Source: Candidatus Venteria ishoeyi (GTDB taxonomy: Bacteria > Pseudomonadota > Gammaproteobacteria > Beggiatoales > Beggiatoaceae). Taken from it: a DNA stretch of 64,000 bases. The notes beneath the pieces are model-generated. The model did not search any database, was not told the DNA's origin, and saw nothing but the letters and a program-made list of their open reading frames with translations. Shown piece by piece: positions 37,224 to 45,120 of this stretch. The stretch is taken from contig NZ_JAUCGJ010000004.1 in assembly GCF_030378065.1 (NCBI RefSeq), positions 62,001 to 126,000 of the forward strand, written 5' to 3'. The translations under genes and the position numbers were made by a program. Each line of letters begins with the position of its first letter. Position 1 is the first letter of the stretch.

Positions 37224-40058
37224 ATGATAATAAGCCATGCCCATCGACACTTACTTCACCATCTTGTTTGTTGTTGTTTCATTGTTTTCAGTTCATTAAG
37301 TTGGGCTGGAGCCTTGGATGAACCCGTTGCCCACCCTGCCATTCCTGTTCTCGATGAAAGCGGCGCTCATGTTTTAAACTCCGGTCAGCCTTACAGCCCC
37401 AAAACAACCTGTGGCACGGGCGGCTGTCATGATTATGAGCAGATCACCCATTCCTTCCATTTTGAAACCGGGCGTGATGAAGCGCGGGATGATTTTGGTG
37501 CCTTGCGTCAATTGCCGCAATTGGTTTCCCCCGGTTATTTTGGGGGTTATAACTGCATGGGTGGCAGTAATCCGGATAACCTCGCCAAAAAGAACAATGC
37601 ACAAGTCAGCGACTTTGCTGATCACGGCTCTGCGGGCTTGATTAAACGCTGTATCAGTTGCCATTCCGGTGGCGGCTGGATGGAGAAAGACCGCAATAAC
37701 CGCCGTTATGATGAAGTGAATCCTGATACGGTGAATCCTTTGGATGGAGATTATTTTAATCGCGGCACGGATGAAAATAACCAATCAGCAGACAGTTCCG
37801 TGGTCAGTCAATGGAACTGGCAAAAAAGTGGCGTGGTCGAAAACGACTGTTTTTTATGTCATTTCAAATTTGATGACTTAAAAGTCTTTGATGATCAAGT
37901 ATCTGCGGATACATCGGGTTATGATCATTTCCGCAGCGTACGCGGCACTGATTTAGCCAAAAAAGGTTTTTTCCGTTATGTGGATAGCGCTATTCTCGAA
38001 GTCATGAACTTAAACCATCCCGATGGTGTCACCAGCGATAAATCGCTGCTTAATTTCAGCCGCACTGATGGTCATTTGAATCTGGATGACAATGGCAACC
38101 CACTGTTAAACTGGAATCCCGATGCCTTTGATGAAAATGGCAAGGTGGTGATTCCCATGTTGCGTTATCCAAATAATGACAACTGCATGATGTGTCACCG
38201 TACCAGTAATTCCCGCCGGGGTTTTTATGGTTTTGGCGAAGATACGGCGATGGAAGCCGATGCTGAAGGGATCATTGAGGAAGATTATCAGGATGATGTG
38301 CATTATGGCAAAGTCTGGACGGAAACCAACGGTGAATCCCGCGCCATTGAAAATTGTAACAGTTGCCACTCTGGAACCTATTTCAAACCAAGTTACAGCA
38401 ATGTGGATTTGGACAGTCCCCATCAGTTTTTGAAGGGGAATTCAGATATGGACGTGCGTAATGATCTGGATTTCAATCCTGCGCCCAAGAGCTGTGAATA
38501 TTGTCACGAAACCTCACCGAATCGCGCCATTCCTTCCGGGCATGACACTATGTTAGATGCGCATAGAGAACGCTGGAAAGCCAGCAGTGATTTACAGGGT
38601 TATACCGCAGGCAGTCTGGATCGTATTACCCAGACTCATCTGGATGTAATTTCCTGTCAGGCCTGTCATATTACAAATAAAAAATCTCGGGGCCGACCCT
38701 TGCAGATTCTGTATCGCTATCGTCGCGGCGAAGATAACAAACTTAAAATTATTCCTTATAACCCGCGCCTGCGTTATTACTGGAAAGACAAAACCAGCGG
38801 TTATGTAATGAACCAAACCGAACGCAACCGCGCTTTCCGCCTGGAAACCGATGCCGATGGCAACAAATACGGTGCTTTGATCAATCCGGTGAGTGGCGAG
38901 CAACTCGGCACAGTAGGGGCGCGCATGTCTCATGGTAGCTGGCGTTTCAGCGATCCCGCTGATTACAATAGCTTTAAGGCATTGAAACAGGCTTATGACA
39001 GCGTATTGGCTGAAAAGGGGTTGGCTAACCCCGATGCCGTTATGGTGTGGACAGAATCCAATTATTACATCATGTCGCACAATACCCGGCTGGCGGTTGA
39101 TTCGTTACAGTGTGAACAATGTCATGAACGCAAACAAAACGGTTCTTTCAGCGCTCTGGTTTCAGAACAAGGCGTATTAGGCAAAGAAAATATCAAACAG
39201 GTCACAACCCTGCCAGATAAACGTTTGGTGGATGAGGGGCTGGTTATTTTTGATAAACCTTATATGCAGGTTGATGACAGCGGCGTGGTAACGGAAAATA
39301 TTGCAGATATTTTGTATGACAGCAAAATCAATCCTTCCATGTCTATTCTCAACGCGGAACAAGCCAGGGTGATGACGGGTTCCATGCACAAATATGCTTT
39401 GGATAATGCTGCTAACCAGGCGCAATTGGGTGCTTACAGCAGTCGCCTGGGCGAGCAAATCTTCACCCCGCAAGCTTATGTCTTTAAGGGCGATTATGGG
39501 GACGATGCACTACGCCATCTGGCGCTGTTGCTGGAAGCCAATTCCGCCACCGATGCCATTTTCTCCACCGCTCAAATTCAGGCAAGTCTGGCAAGCAATG
39601 AGCAGTTCAATCGCGCCCAGAATGCGGGTTTTGGTGGTTTGATCAGCAGCGTCATCAACTTGCAAGCGGCTTATGATAACGGTCAAAACATGAGTCAGTT
39701 GACCACGGGTGGTCAAATGTTGCTTAAACTGCCTTATTACAGCGATATTACCGATGAAAGCAAGATTAAATTGATTCACAGTGATAATGGTAATGACTGG
39801 AATGATTTGAATGCCAAACTGGTTTTTGTTCAAGCTCAAACTGATGGTGAAACAGGCTTTGCCCTGTTCCTGACCGAACACTTCGGCTATTTCAGCGTTG
39901 CCAGTCAGAATGCCAGTGCCCAGCCTGTGGCAGTGGATACGGATTCCAGCACAGAAACCACCAGCAGTGGCGGTGGGGGCGGTGGCTCCGTGTTCTTATT
40001 GCCAATTCTGTTATTGCTGGGATGGCGCTTTCGTGGGCGGTTATCAGTAAGTAAATAG
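37224..40058 (+). CDS. Octaheme c-type cytochrome with GlyGly-CTERM tail
   Basis: I chose the ATG at 37224, which follows a good AGGAG site, giving 944 residues. A Sec signal peptide (about 1-30) ends near 'SLSWAGA'. Eight heme motifs are visible: one CX4CH ('CGTGGCH') and seven CXXCH (CISCH, CFLCH, CMMCH, CNSCH, CEYCH, CQACH, CEQCH), all in the first ~640 residues. The last ~300 residues lack hemes. The C-terminus is a run of six glycines, a hydrophobic helix ('SVFLLPILLLLGW') and basic residues: the GlyGly-CTERM signal. Such proteins go out by type II secretion and are cleaved by rhombosortase, encoded just upstream. A surface-exposed terminal electron-transfer protein is likely; the substrate is unknown. 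Confidence 0.9.
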   Translation: MIISHAHRHLLHHLVCCCFIVFSSLSWAGALDEPVAHPAIPVLDESGAHVLNSGQPYSPKTTCGTGGCHDYEQITHSFHFETGRDEARDDFGALRQLPQLVSPGYFGGYNCMGGSNPDNLAKKNNAQVSDFADHGSAGLIKRCISCHSGGGWMEKDRNNRRYDEVNPDTVNPLDGDYFNRGTDENNQSADSSVVSQWNWQKSGVVENDCFLCHFKFDDLKVFDDQVSADTSGYDHFRSVRGTDLAKKGFFRYVDSAILEVMNLNHPDGVTSDKSLLNFSRTDGHLNLDDNGNPLLNWNPDAFDENGKVVIPMLRYPNNDNCMMCHRTSNSRRGFYGFGEDTAMEADAEGIIEEDYQDDVHYGKVWTETNGESRAIENCNSCHSGTYFKPSYSNVDLDSPHQFLKGNSDMDVRNDLDFNPAPKSCEYCHETSPNRAIPSGHDTMLDAHRERWKASSDLQGYTAGSLDRITQTHLDVISCQACHITNKKSRGRPLQILYRYRRGEDNKLKIIPYNPRLRYYWKDKTSGYVMNQTERNRAFRLETDADGNKYGALINPVSGEQLGTVGARMSHGSWRFSDPADYNSFKALKQAYDSVLAEKGLANPDAVMVWTESNYYIMSHNTRLAVDSLQCEQCHERKQNGSFSALVSEQGVLGKENIKQVTTLPDKRLVDEGLVIFDKPYMQVDDSGVVTENIADILYDSKINPSMSILNAEQARVMTGSMHKYALDNAANQAQLGAYSSRLGEQIFTPQAYVFKGDYGDDALRHLALLLEANSATDAIFSTAQIQASLASNEQFNRAQNAGFGGLISSVINLQAAYDNGQNMSQLTTGGQMLLKLPYYSDITDESKIKLIHSDNGNDWNDLNAKLVFVQAQTDGETGFALFLTEHFGYFSVASQNASAQPVAVDTDSSTETTSSGGGGGGSVFLLPILLLLGWRFRGRLSVSK

Positions 40059-40066
40059 ACAGTTGA

Positions 40067-40101
40067 TTCTCGTTCCCACCACTCCAGCGTGGGAACGAGA
40101 A
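40067..40101. terminator. 13-bp hairpin after the octaheme gene
   Basis: TTCTCGTTCCCAC pairs perfectly with GTGGGAACGAGAA across a 9-base loop, 9 bases after the cytochrome stop codon. It belongs to the same hairpin family as 32848-32868. It could act as a terminator, but there is no T-run. Confidence 0.45.
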
Positions 40102-40182
40102 ACTGATAATTGGGATGAACCTCCAGTACAATGAGCGGAAAATCCGACCAATATCCGGTTTTTCGCAGTAGATTATCCTGAG

Positions 40183-40199
40183 TCCGACAGGCTCCTAGC
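40183..40199. repeat. MITE end remnant
   Basis: 'GAGTCCGACAGGCTCCTAG' is a near match to the right end of the 116-bp element at 2595-2710. The matching left end is not obvious here. Confidence 0.45.
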
Positions 40200-40265
40200 A
40201 CTCATCCTTATACATAAGTCAGGCTCCAAACAACAACCTTATTCATATCTTCATAGGTCAGATTT

Positions 40266-41207
40266 ATGACAGAAAACACAAATATAGCAACCATAGATTT
40301 TTATGGGCAACCAATATCGACAGTCAAGAAAGATGGTGCTGAATATGTTGCTATGCGCCAGATTGTTGAGGGAATAGGGCTTAACTGGGCTTCTCAGTCT
40401 GTCAAGTTACGGAATAATCAGGAGAAATTTAGGTGTTGCGATATCGCAACCCCTTCAAAAGGTGGGCTTCAACCATCTTTATGTCTTCCTCTGAAAAAGC
40501 TAAATGGATATCTATTCTCAATAAACCCCGACAAAGTCAAGTCAGAAATAAAAACAAAAGTAATCTTGTACCAAGAAGAATGCTTTACTGCACTACACGA
40601 CTACTTTAATTATGGATACAGTCTAAATAACAAACTACTAGAAACGGATCAAGAGAAACGTGACAAATTATCTGCCGATCTTCGTAAACTACGTGTTTCC
40701 GATGTAGATTTATATCGAAAATTGACAGATGCAATATCAGCAACATGCGTAGACTATAAATCCAAGGACAGGAAAGAGCTTGGAAAGTTCTTTTCAAAAC
40801 TACAAGATAGCTTCCACTTCGCAGTTTCTGGCTACACAGCGGCAGAGCTTGTGTTTCACAATGTTGATTGCAATGAGTCAAATGCAGGAATGAAATCATA
40901 CGCTGGAGACTCGAATCACATTACACAGGCAGATGTAAAGGTCGGTAAAAATTACCTGGATGAGAAAGCATTCAGAAGGTTCGATATACTTTATGACCAA
41001 TTGCTGTCATTCGTTGAGATGAAAGTCATTAATGGTGAAGAAATGACACTTGATAAATGGTATCACCAGCTAACCTCCGTGATAATGTCAAATGGTCTTA
41101 ACCCATTCCCGGGGTATCAGTCGAACATAAAAAGAAATTCAGCAAATCTTAAAGCATTTGATGAGCTGAAAAAATTCAAGCAGTTGCAACTATCCAAAAA
41201 GGTCTAA
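40266..41207 (+). CDS. P22_AR_N antirepressor domain fused to RhuM-like domain
   Basis: This 313-residue protein has a phage antirepressor N-terminal domain in residues 1-125 ('IDFYGQPISTVKKDG', 'YVAMRQIVEGIGLNW', 'LFSINPDKVKSE'). The C-terminal half resembles RhuM 'virulence' proteins ('FFSKLQDSFHFAVSGYTAAE', 'YLDEKAFRRFDILYD'). RhuM proteins are frequent cargo of mobile elements; their function is poorly known. The stop codon lies inside an integron attC-like site, so this looks like a gene cassette. Codon use appears more AT-rich than in the flanking cytochrome genes. Confidence 0.8.
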   Translation: MTENTNIATIDFYGQPISTVKKDGAEYVAMRQIVEGIGLNWASQSVKLRNNQEKFRCCDIATPSKGGLQPSLCLPLKKLNGYLFSINPDKVKSEIKTKVILYQEECFTALHDYFNYGYSLNNKLLETDQEKRDKLSADLRKLRVSDVDLYRKLTDAISATCVDYKSKDRKELGKFFSKLQDSFHFAVSGYTAAELVFHNVDCNESNAGMKSYAGDSNHITQADVKVGKNYLDEKAFRRFDILYDQLLSFVEMKVINGEEMTLDKWYHQLTSVIMSNGLNPFPGYQSNIKRNSANLKAFDELKKFKQLQLSKKV

Positions 41208-41263
41208 CAATCAAATCCAGCGGACACGCAAAAAGTGCACGCCGCTGAATTCGGGCGTTACAC
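41202..41263 (+). mobile_element. Integron attC recombination site
   Basis: The R''-type box GTCTAAC (41202-41208) includes the stop codon of the RhuM gene. The arm AATCCAGCGG (41214-41223) pairs with CCGCTGAATT (41242-41251), 9 of 10 bases. The site closes with GGGCGTTACAC (41253-41263). Arrangement, size and position right after a gene fit attC. The R' box GTTACAC departs from GTTRRRY by one base. No integrase gene is in the window. Confidence 0.7.
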
Positions 41264-41316
41264 GGCAAAACTAGTATGCACAATCTCATGGATTCTAAAA
41301 AAGGGATTAATTTAGA

Positions 41317-42369
41317 ATGAAAGATAGCTTTAAGTTTGACAATGACTATGACGAAGAGTTTGTACTTTCTTCGGAAGATGCATTTTCAAAAATAACATCA
41401 TATTCAATTTCATATAGCATCTGGACTCTAATAGATCTAATTCAGCACCAAGAGTTAGAATTGGAGCCAGAGTTCCAAAGGAATTTTGTTTGGGACAAAC
41501 GAATGGCTAGTCTATTTATTGATTCATTACTTATTGGTTTTCCTACACCAAATCTATTTTTTGGTAGAAATTCATCGAGAGAAGATTTTATTGTAATTGA
41601 TGGCTTACAACGTCTTAAAACTATATATTTTTTTATTACCGAACAATTCTCAACAGGCGAAGGATTTCGACTTGTTGAGCTTGATGGACGGTCATGGGAT
41701 GGATGTAGCTTTAGTGAACTTCCTCTAAATTTACAGCGAAGGCTAAAAAATTCTGTTCAAAATGCAACTGTTATTGACGATATTGATTTCAACCCAGATA
41801 TTGTTCATGAGCTTTTCTATAGAATTAATACCGGTGGCATTCCACTGACTAATCAAGAGGTCAGAAATTGTGTGTATATTGGTGAGTTTAATCGGACTCT
41901 CCACTATGTAAATACTTATCCAGCTTGGAGACGGTTGTTGGGGACATCTCAGCCCCATGCTCGATTAGCTGACATTGAACTTGTTTTACGAATCATGTCT
42001 TTAATCGATGCTCATGAACAGTATCGTCCCCCAATGCATAGATTCCTCAGTAGATTTCAATCTGAACATCGGGACAATACAATGAGCGAGTACGCTTCAT
42101 TATTTGAAAAAGTTTCTGATCTTCTCACAATAGACATAGATGGTACTCCCTTTAAAAATAAAGGAGTTGTAAAGCGAAATTTACTTGAGACAGTATTCGT
42201 AGCTTTGGGGGTATGCGTAAGGAATAATTATAGAGTTGGTGACGTTAAATCTGGAATAGAACAATTCTCTCAGGTTATTGAGGAGAATAGAAATTTACGA
42301 ACAGCAACTACTTCAACTGCTGTAATACGAGAAAGAATTCAATTAGCTCTTGATATCTTCAGGGAGTAA
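41317..42369 (+). CDS. DUF262 (GmrS/ParB-like) domain protein
   Basis: This 350-residue protein has an N-terminal DUF262 domain: 'LEPEFQRNFVWDKRMASLFI', 'SLLIGFPTPNLFFGRN' and 'FIVIDGLQRLKTI' (residues about 92-103). The last corresponds to the nucleotide-binding DGQQR motif with Leu replacing one Gln. DUF262 occurs in GmrSD-type restriction proteins, but here no DUF1524 nuclease half is present. The next gene, two bases after the stop, encodes a HEPN protein, so the pair likely works together, perhaps with HEPN as effector. It lies between two attC-like sites. Defence function is inference. Confidence 0.75.
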   Translation: MKDSFKFDNDYDEEFVLSSEDAFSKITSYSISYSIWTLIDLIQHQELELEPEFQRNFVWDKRMASLFIDSLLIGFPTPNLFFGRNSSREDFIVIDGLQRLKTIYFFITEQFSTGEGFRLVELDGRSWDGCSFSELPLNLQRRLKNSVQNATVIDDIDFNPDIVHELFYRINTGGIPLTNQEVRNCVYIGEFNRTLHYVNTYPAWRRLLGTSQPHARLADIELVLRIMSLIDAHEQYRPPMHRFLSRFQSEHRDNTMSEYASLFEKVSDLLTIDIDGTPFKNKGVVKRNLLETVFVALGVCVRNNYRVGDVKSGIEQFSQVIEENRNLRTATTSTAVIRERIQLALDIFRE

Positions 42370-42371
42370 AA

Positions 42372-42920
42372 ATGAATTTTAACTCACCTGAAATCCAAAC
42401 TTTAAAAAGTAATTTGGATGGTAGTATTAGTTCAGCGGTTCAGCATCAGCCTAATTCATACGCAGCTATAAAGGTTCAAGCTCTGCTAGATATAACCGTA
42501 TATGTAATGGCTTGCAGGTTTCTAGAGGCTTCGGTAAAACATATTGTATACAACTGTATGGTTATGAGAGGAGCAAGTCAGCAAGATTTAGATGACTTAT
42601 CAAGTCGGCTAAAGAGATTTAATAACCCTGAATTTACGAATATTAAGCAGTTGGTAGAGGACGAGCTTGGGTATGATATATCAAGTAATCTTAATACTGG
42701 TTATTTACCAAGAGACATTACATTCTTAAATGAAATTTGTAAAAACAGGCATCGAAATGTTCATGCAAACGAAGATCCAAGAGATTGGTACAATACGAAT
42801 CGAAAGACAATGGATAACTTCAATCAAGAGTATCAAGGTTTGCTAAATATTATAAAATATCTTGATGGTTTAGTATTTGATGACACAACAAATACATATA
42901 TTCTGAATATAGCCGTGTAA
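42372..42920 (+). CDS. HEPN domain protein with Rx4H motif
   Basis: This 182-residue all-helical protein is of the HEPN type (RiboL-PSP/MAE_28990-like). The putative RNase motif Rx4H is R126-x4-H131 in 'NRHRNVHAN', near the start of a late helix, as in active HEPN ribonucleases. The start codon lies two bases after the DUF262 stop, with a purine-rich RBS (GGGAG) inside that gene's end, so the two are coupled. HEPN proteins often act as RNA-cleaving toxins in defence or toxin-antitoxin systems. The stop codon lies in an attC-like dyad. Family call is good; activity is inferred. Confidence 0.75.
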   Translation: MNFNSPEIQTLKSNLDGSISSAVQHQPNSYAAIKVQALLDITVYVMACRFLEASVKHIVYNCMVMRGASQQDLDDLSSRLKRFNNPEFTNIKQLVEDELGYDISSNLNTGYLPRDITFLNEICKNRHRNVHANEDPRDWYNTNRKTMDNFNQEYQGLLNIIKYLDGLVFDDTTNTYILNIAV

Positions 42921-43018
42921 ACAAGTGGCTGCAACCGACCGCGGAAACTGTCACTTGTTTTGCCAAAAAGCCGGCAAAACAACCGCCATTTTTGCGGCTG
43001 CTGAACCAGGCGATATAC
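42914..43018 (+). mobile_element. Degenerate attC-like dyad after the HEPN gene
   Basis: Left arm TGGCTGCAACCGACCGC (42926-42942) and right arm GCGGCTGCTGAACCA (42994-43008) pair at 13 of 15 positions, leaving two unpaired left-arm bases, as in attC folding. GTGTAAAC at the start holds the HEPN stop, and GGCGATATAC at the end resembles GCGTTATAC. A perfect 10-bp hairpin (42955-42982) lies inside. It is more degenerate than the site at 41202. Confidence 0.45.
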
Positions 43019-43051
43019 ACTCCCACGCAGAAGCGTAGGAGTGAGAAAAAA

Positions 43052-43114
43052 ACTGACAACTGACAACTGACAACTGACAACTGACAACTGACAACTGACA
43101 ACTGATAACTGATA
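43052..43114 (+). repeat. Nine tandem 7-bp repeats
   Basis: Seven copies of ACTGACA and two of ACTGATA run in tandem, ending 5 bases before the ATG at 43120. No Shine-Dalgarno site is visible in this stretch. Copy number could vary by slippage. Confidence 0.95.
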
Positions 43115-43119
43115 TAACC

Positions 43120-43329
43120 ATGTCTCCAAAAATAACCAAAATACTCCCCTGGGCCATAGGTGCTGGCATTGCCGGCAGTCATATCGCCTTATCCAGCAAT
43201 TGCTCTCTGCCTAAGCAGGGGGCTTGCACCGCTTGCGGCAGTTGCGTCATTGCCTTGGCAACGCTTTCAGGTTGGGCCTGGTACAAAAATCAGCAGCAGG
43301 ATAAGGAACATTTTTTTGTGGAAAAATAG
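43120..43329 (+). CDS. Small membrane protein with Cys cluster
   Basis: This 69-residue protein has a hydrophobic helix (about 8-24), a Cys-rich stretch 'CSLPKQGACTACGSC' (four Cys) and a second hydrophobic segment (about 41-55), then a charged tail. I do not recognise the family. The Cys spacing could bind a metal or Fe-S centre or form disulfides. The next gene, a beta-barrel, overlaps its end by 14 bases, so it probably belongs to the cytochrome locus. The start lies right behind a tandem repeat with no clear RBS. Confidence 0.6.
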   Translation: MSPKITKILPWAIGAGIAGSHIALSSNCSLPKQGACTACGSCVIALATLSGWAWYKNQQQDKEHFFVEK

Positions 43330-44530
43330 TGGCTGGCTGGCTGCTTTATGTCTGGTTTGTCTGCTGGAATCGGTACAGGCCGCAGGCTGGCTGGGGCATC
43401 TGGAAAGCCGGGTTCAAGCCGATAATCACTATGGTGAGCATGATCAGTTTATCCAGCATTGGGGGGAGTTCAGTTATGAACATAACGATAATCTCCAACT
43501 GGGTATTGCTGCTGCCGCCAGAGTGGGTATTGCAGGCATTGAAGGCCAGTTACAACAAGCCTGGTTGCGCAAAACCTGGCCTCATCGAAAATACAGCCTG
43601 CTGGCAGGACGCTTTGAACAAGCGGACTTGAGCGGTTTTTATGCTTTGGATGGCGCACGGCTTGAGCATCAGCGTGAGCAGTGGTCATGGCGCGCTTATG
43701 CGGGTGTGCGCCGTCAAATTGAATATTTTGTGGCACAGACAGAAAAGCCCGATGAACCAAGCCATGCTTTATTGGGGCTGGAAACTGAATATAAACATAA
43801 ACGCTTAAGTGCTAGATTGGGCTTTGAGCATCATGCCACTAATCCTTCCGGTGATTTATTTAATCTTGATATCAATCGTCAATTTGACAAGCTGCATTTA
43901 TCTACCGCAGCGAGTCTGGATGTGCATCATCACCAGATTGAGCATTTTTTGATCCGCACCCAAAGTGCGATGGATTGGGCGGAACGTCCGGTTCATTTCA
44001 CATTCAGTTATGAAACTTATCAACCCTTGAATCCTTTACTCAGTTTTCGCCAGCGTTTTTATCGCCTCTATGCCCGTGGACGACAATCCGGGTTGAGCGC
44101 GCGCGCTCAATACAAAACCCAAAAGGATGACTTGTGGCGGGTTGAAGGGCGTAAGTTGTGGCGTGATTTTGGTGACAGCGGTTATGCCGTTAGCATCGAC
44201 TGGCAATCCCACAAACCCCAACGTTGGCAAAGCCGCCTTGATTGCTTGACCCTGGCTGATGAAAAAGCCATCAATTGGTTTGTCGCCTTGGAAAAACCGT
44301 TAAGTTCTCGCCATTTGGCAACTTTCAGCAGCGTTATCCAATGGAAACACAGCCAATTACTCAAACCCAACTGGGCGACCGGGGCATCTGTGAATCTTAA
44401 ATATAAATATCAACGCGATATGTTTATTAATTTTTTTGCCGAGTATATTGCTCAAACCCAAATGGATAACCAATATCAACTGGGTATTCAAATCCAGTAT
44501 GACTTTTATGCCAAGCGGTATCGACCATGA
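43316..44530 (+). CDS. Predicted outer-membrane beta-barrel of the cytochrome locus
   Basis: I place the start at TTG 43316 (404 residues), because a signal peptide follows ('WLAALCLVCLLESVQAAG'). An upstream frame back to 43160 is open but only shadows the preceding gene. The mature protein is rich in alternating aromatic/polar strands ('YSLLAGRFEQADLSGFYALD', 'LSARLGFEHHATNP'), lacks hydrophobic helices, and ends in an aromatic strand ('QLGIQIQYDFYAKRY'). This suits a porin-like barrel. It is flanked by multiheme genes and overlaps the next by 4 bases. A sheath role like that of MtrB is plausible, though no MtrB sequence signature is seen. Confidence 0.6.
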   Translation: MWKNSGWLAALCLVCLLESVQAAGWLGHLESRVQADNHYGEHDQFIQHWGEFSYEHNDNLQLGIAAAARVGIAGIEGQLQQAWLRKTWPHRKYSLLAGRFEQADLSGFYALDGARLEHQREQWSWRAYAGVRRQIEYFVAQTEKPDEPSHALLGLETEYKHKRLSARLGFEHHATNPSGDLFNLDINRQFDKLHLSTAASLDVHHHQIEHFLIRTQSAMDWAERPVHFTFSYETYQPLNPLLSFRQRFYRLYARGRQSGLSARAQYKTQKDDLWRVEGRKLWRDFGDSGYAVSIDWQSHKPQRWQSRLDCLTLADEKAINWFVALEKPLSSRHLATFSSVIQWKHSQLLKPNWATGASVNLKYKYQRDMFINFFAEYIAQTQMDNQYQLGIQIQYDFYAKRYRP

Positions 44531-45120
44531 GAGGGTTTTACATATTAATGTTTCTGCTGCTTTTTATGAGCAATGCTTTGGCTGAAGCACAAAAAAAGGA
44601 AAAATGGTGGGAACAACGCCAGCAACGCGAGGATATTTATTATCCCCATGACAAGCACGATCAGGTGATGCAAGACCTGGGGGATTCCTGTTTGTTGTGT
44701 CACAGTTTTGCTAAAACCCAGCTCACCGATCCCAAAGCATTAAAACCATTAACCCTGATTGCCAATGAACCCCTGGCGGCGATTTGCCATGAATGCCATA
44801 AGGAAAATATTGCCGCACCCTGGGATTGCAAAACCTGTCACCCGGACAAAACCACAATCTGGCCTGAAGATCACAATATTGATTATGTTTATAACCATGC
44901 CGCAGATGCCAGGGCCGATGAAAGCGGCTGTCGTGAGTGTCATATTGAACTCAGTTTTTGCACCGACTGCCATTTTAAGTCCAGCAATCTGAGCCATCAG
45001 ATTCACCCTCTGGGTTATCTCAGTTGGCACGGACTGGATGTGCGCGGCTCGGCGTTTGCTTGCGGCAAATGTCACAGCGGTTCTTATTGCCAGCGTTGTC
45101 ACCTGGGAGGCGGACGATGA
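44527..45120 (+). CDS. Heptaheme c-type cytochrome
   Basis: This 197-residue protein has a signal peptide (about 1-19, ending 'SNALAEA'). Seven CXXCH motifs are visible: CLLCH, CHECH, CKTCH, CRECH, CTDCH, CGKCH and CQRCH, about one heme per 25 residues of mature protein. Extra His residues ('YYPHDKHDQV', 'SHQIHPLGYLSWHG') can serve as distal ligands. It is probably a periplasmic wire. The start overlaps the barrel gene (ATGA) and its stop overlaps the next cytochrome gene, so translation is coupled across three genes. Confidence 0.9.
   Translation: MRGFYILMFLLLFMSNALAEAQKKEKWWEQRQQREDIYYPHDKHDQVMQDLGDSCLLCHSFAKTQLTDPKALKPLTLIANEPLAAICHECHKENIAAPWDCKTCHPDKTTIWPEDHNIDYVYNHAADARADESGCRECHIELSFCTDCHFKSSNLSHQIHPLGYLSWHGLDVRGSAFACGKCHSGSYCQRCHLGGGR

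Noticed and set aside
40059-40265. An attC or attI site upstream of the RhuM cassette
   Set aside because: No GTTRRRY/RYYYAAC pair with complementary arms was found; only a hairpin and a MITE end remnant are visible.
43052-43114. CRISPR-like array
   Set aside because: The 7-bp units have no spacers and there are no cas genes; it is a simple tandem repeat.
43160-43315. N-terminal extension of the beta-barrel gene
   Set aside because: The extension is a shadow of the 69-residue gene in another frame; a proper signal peptide begins at the TTG at 43316.
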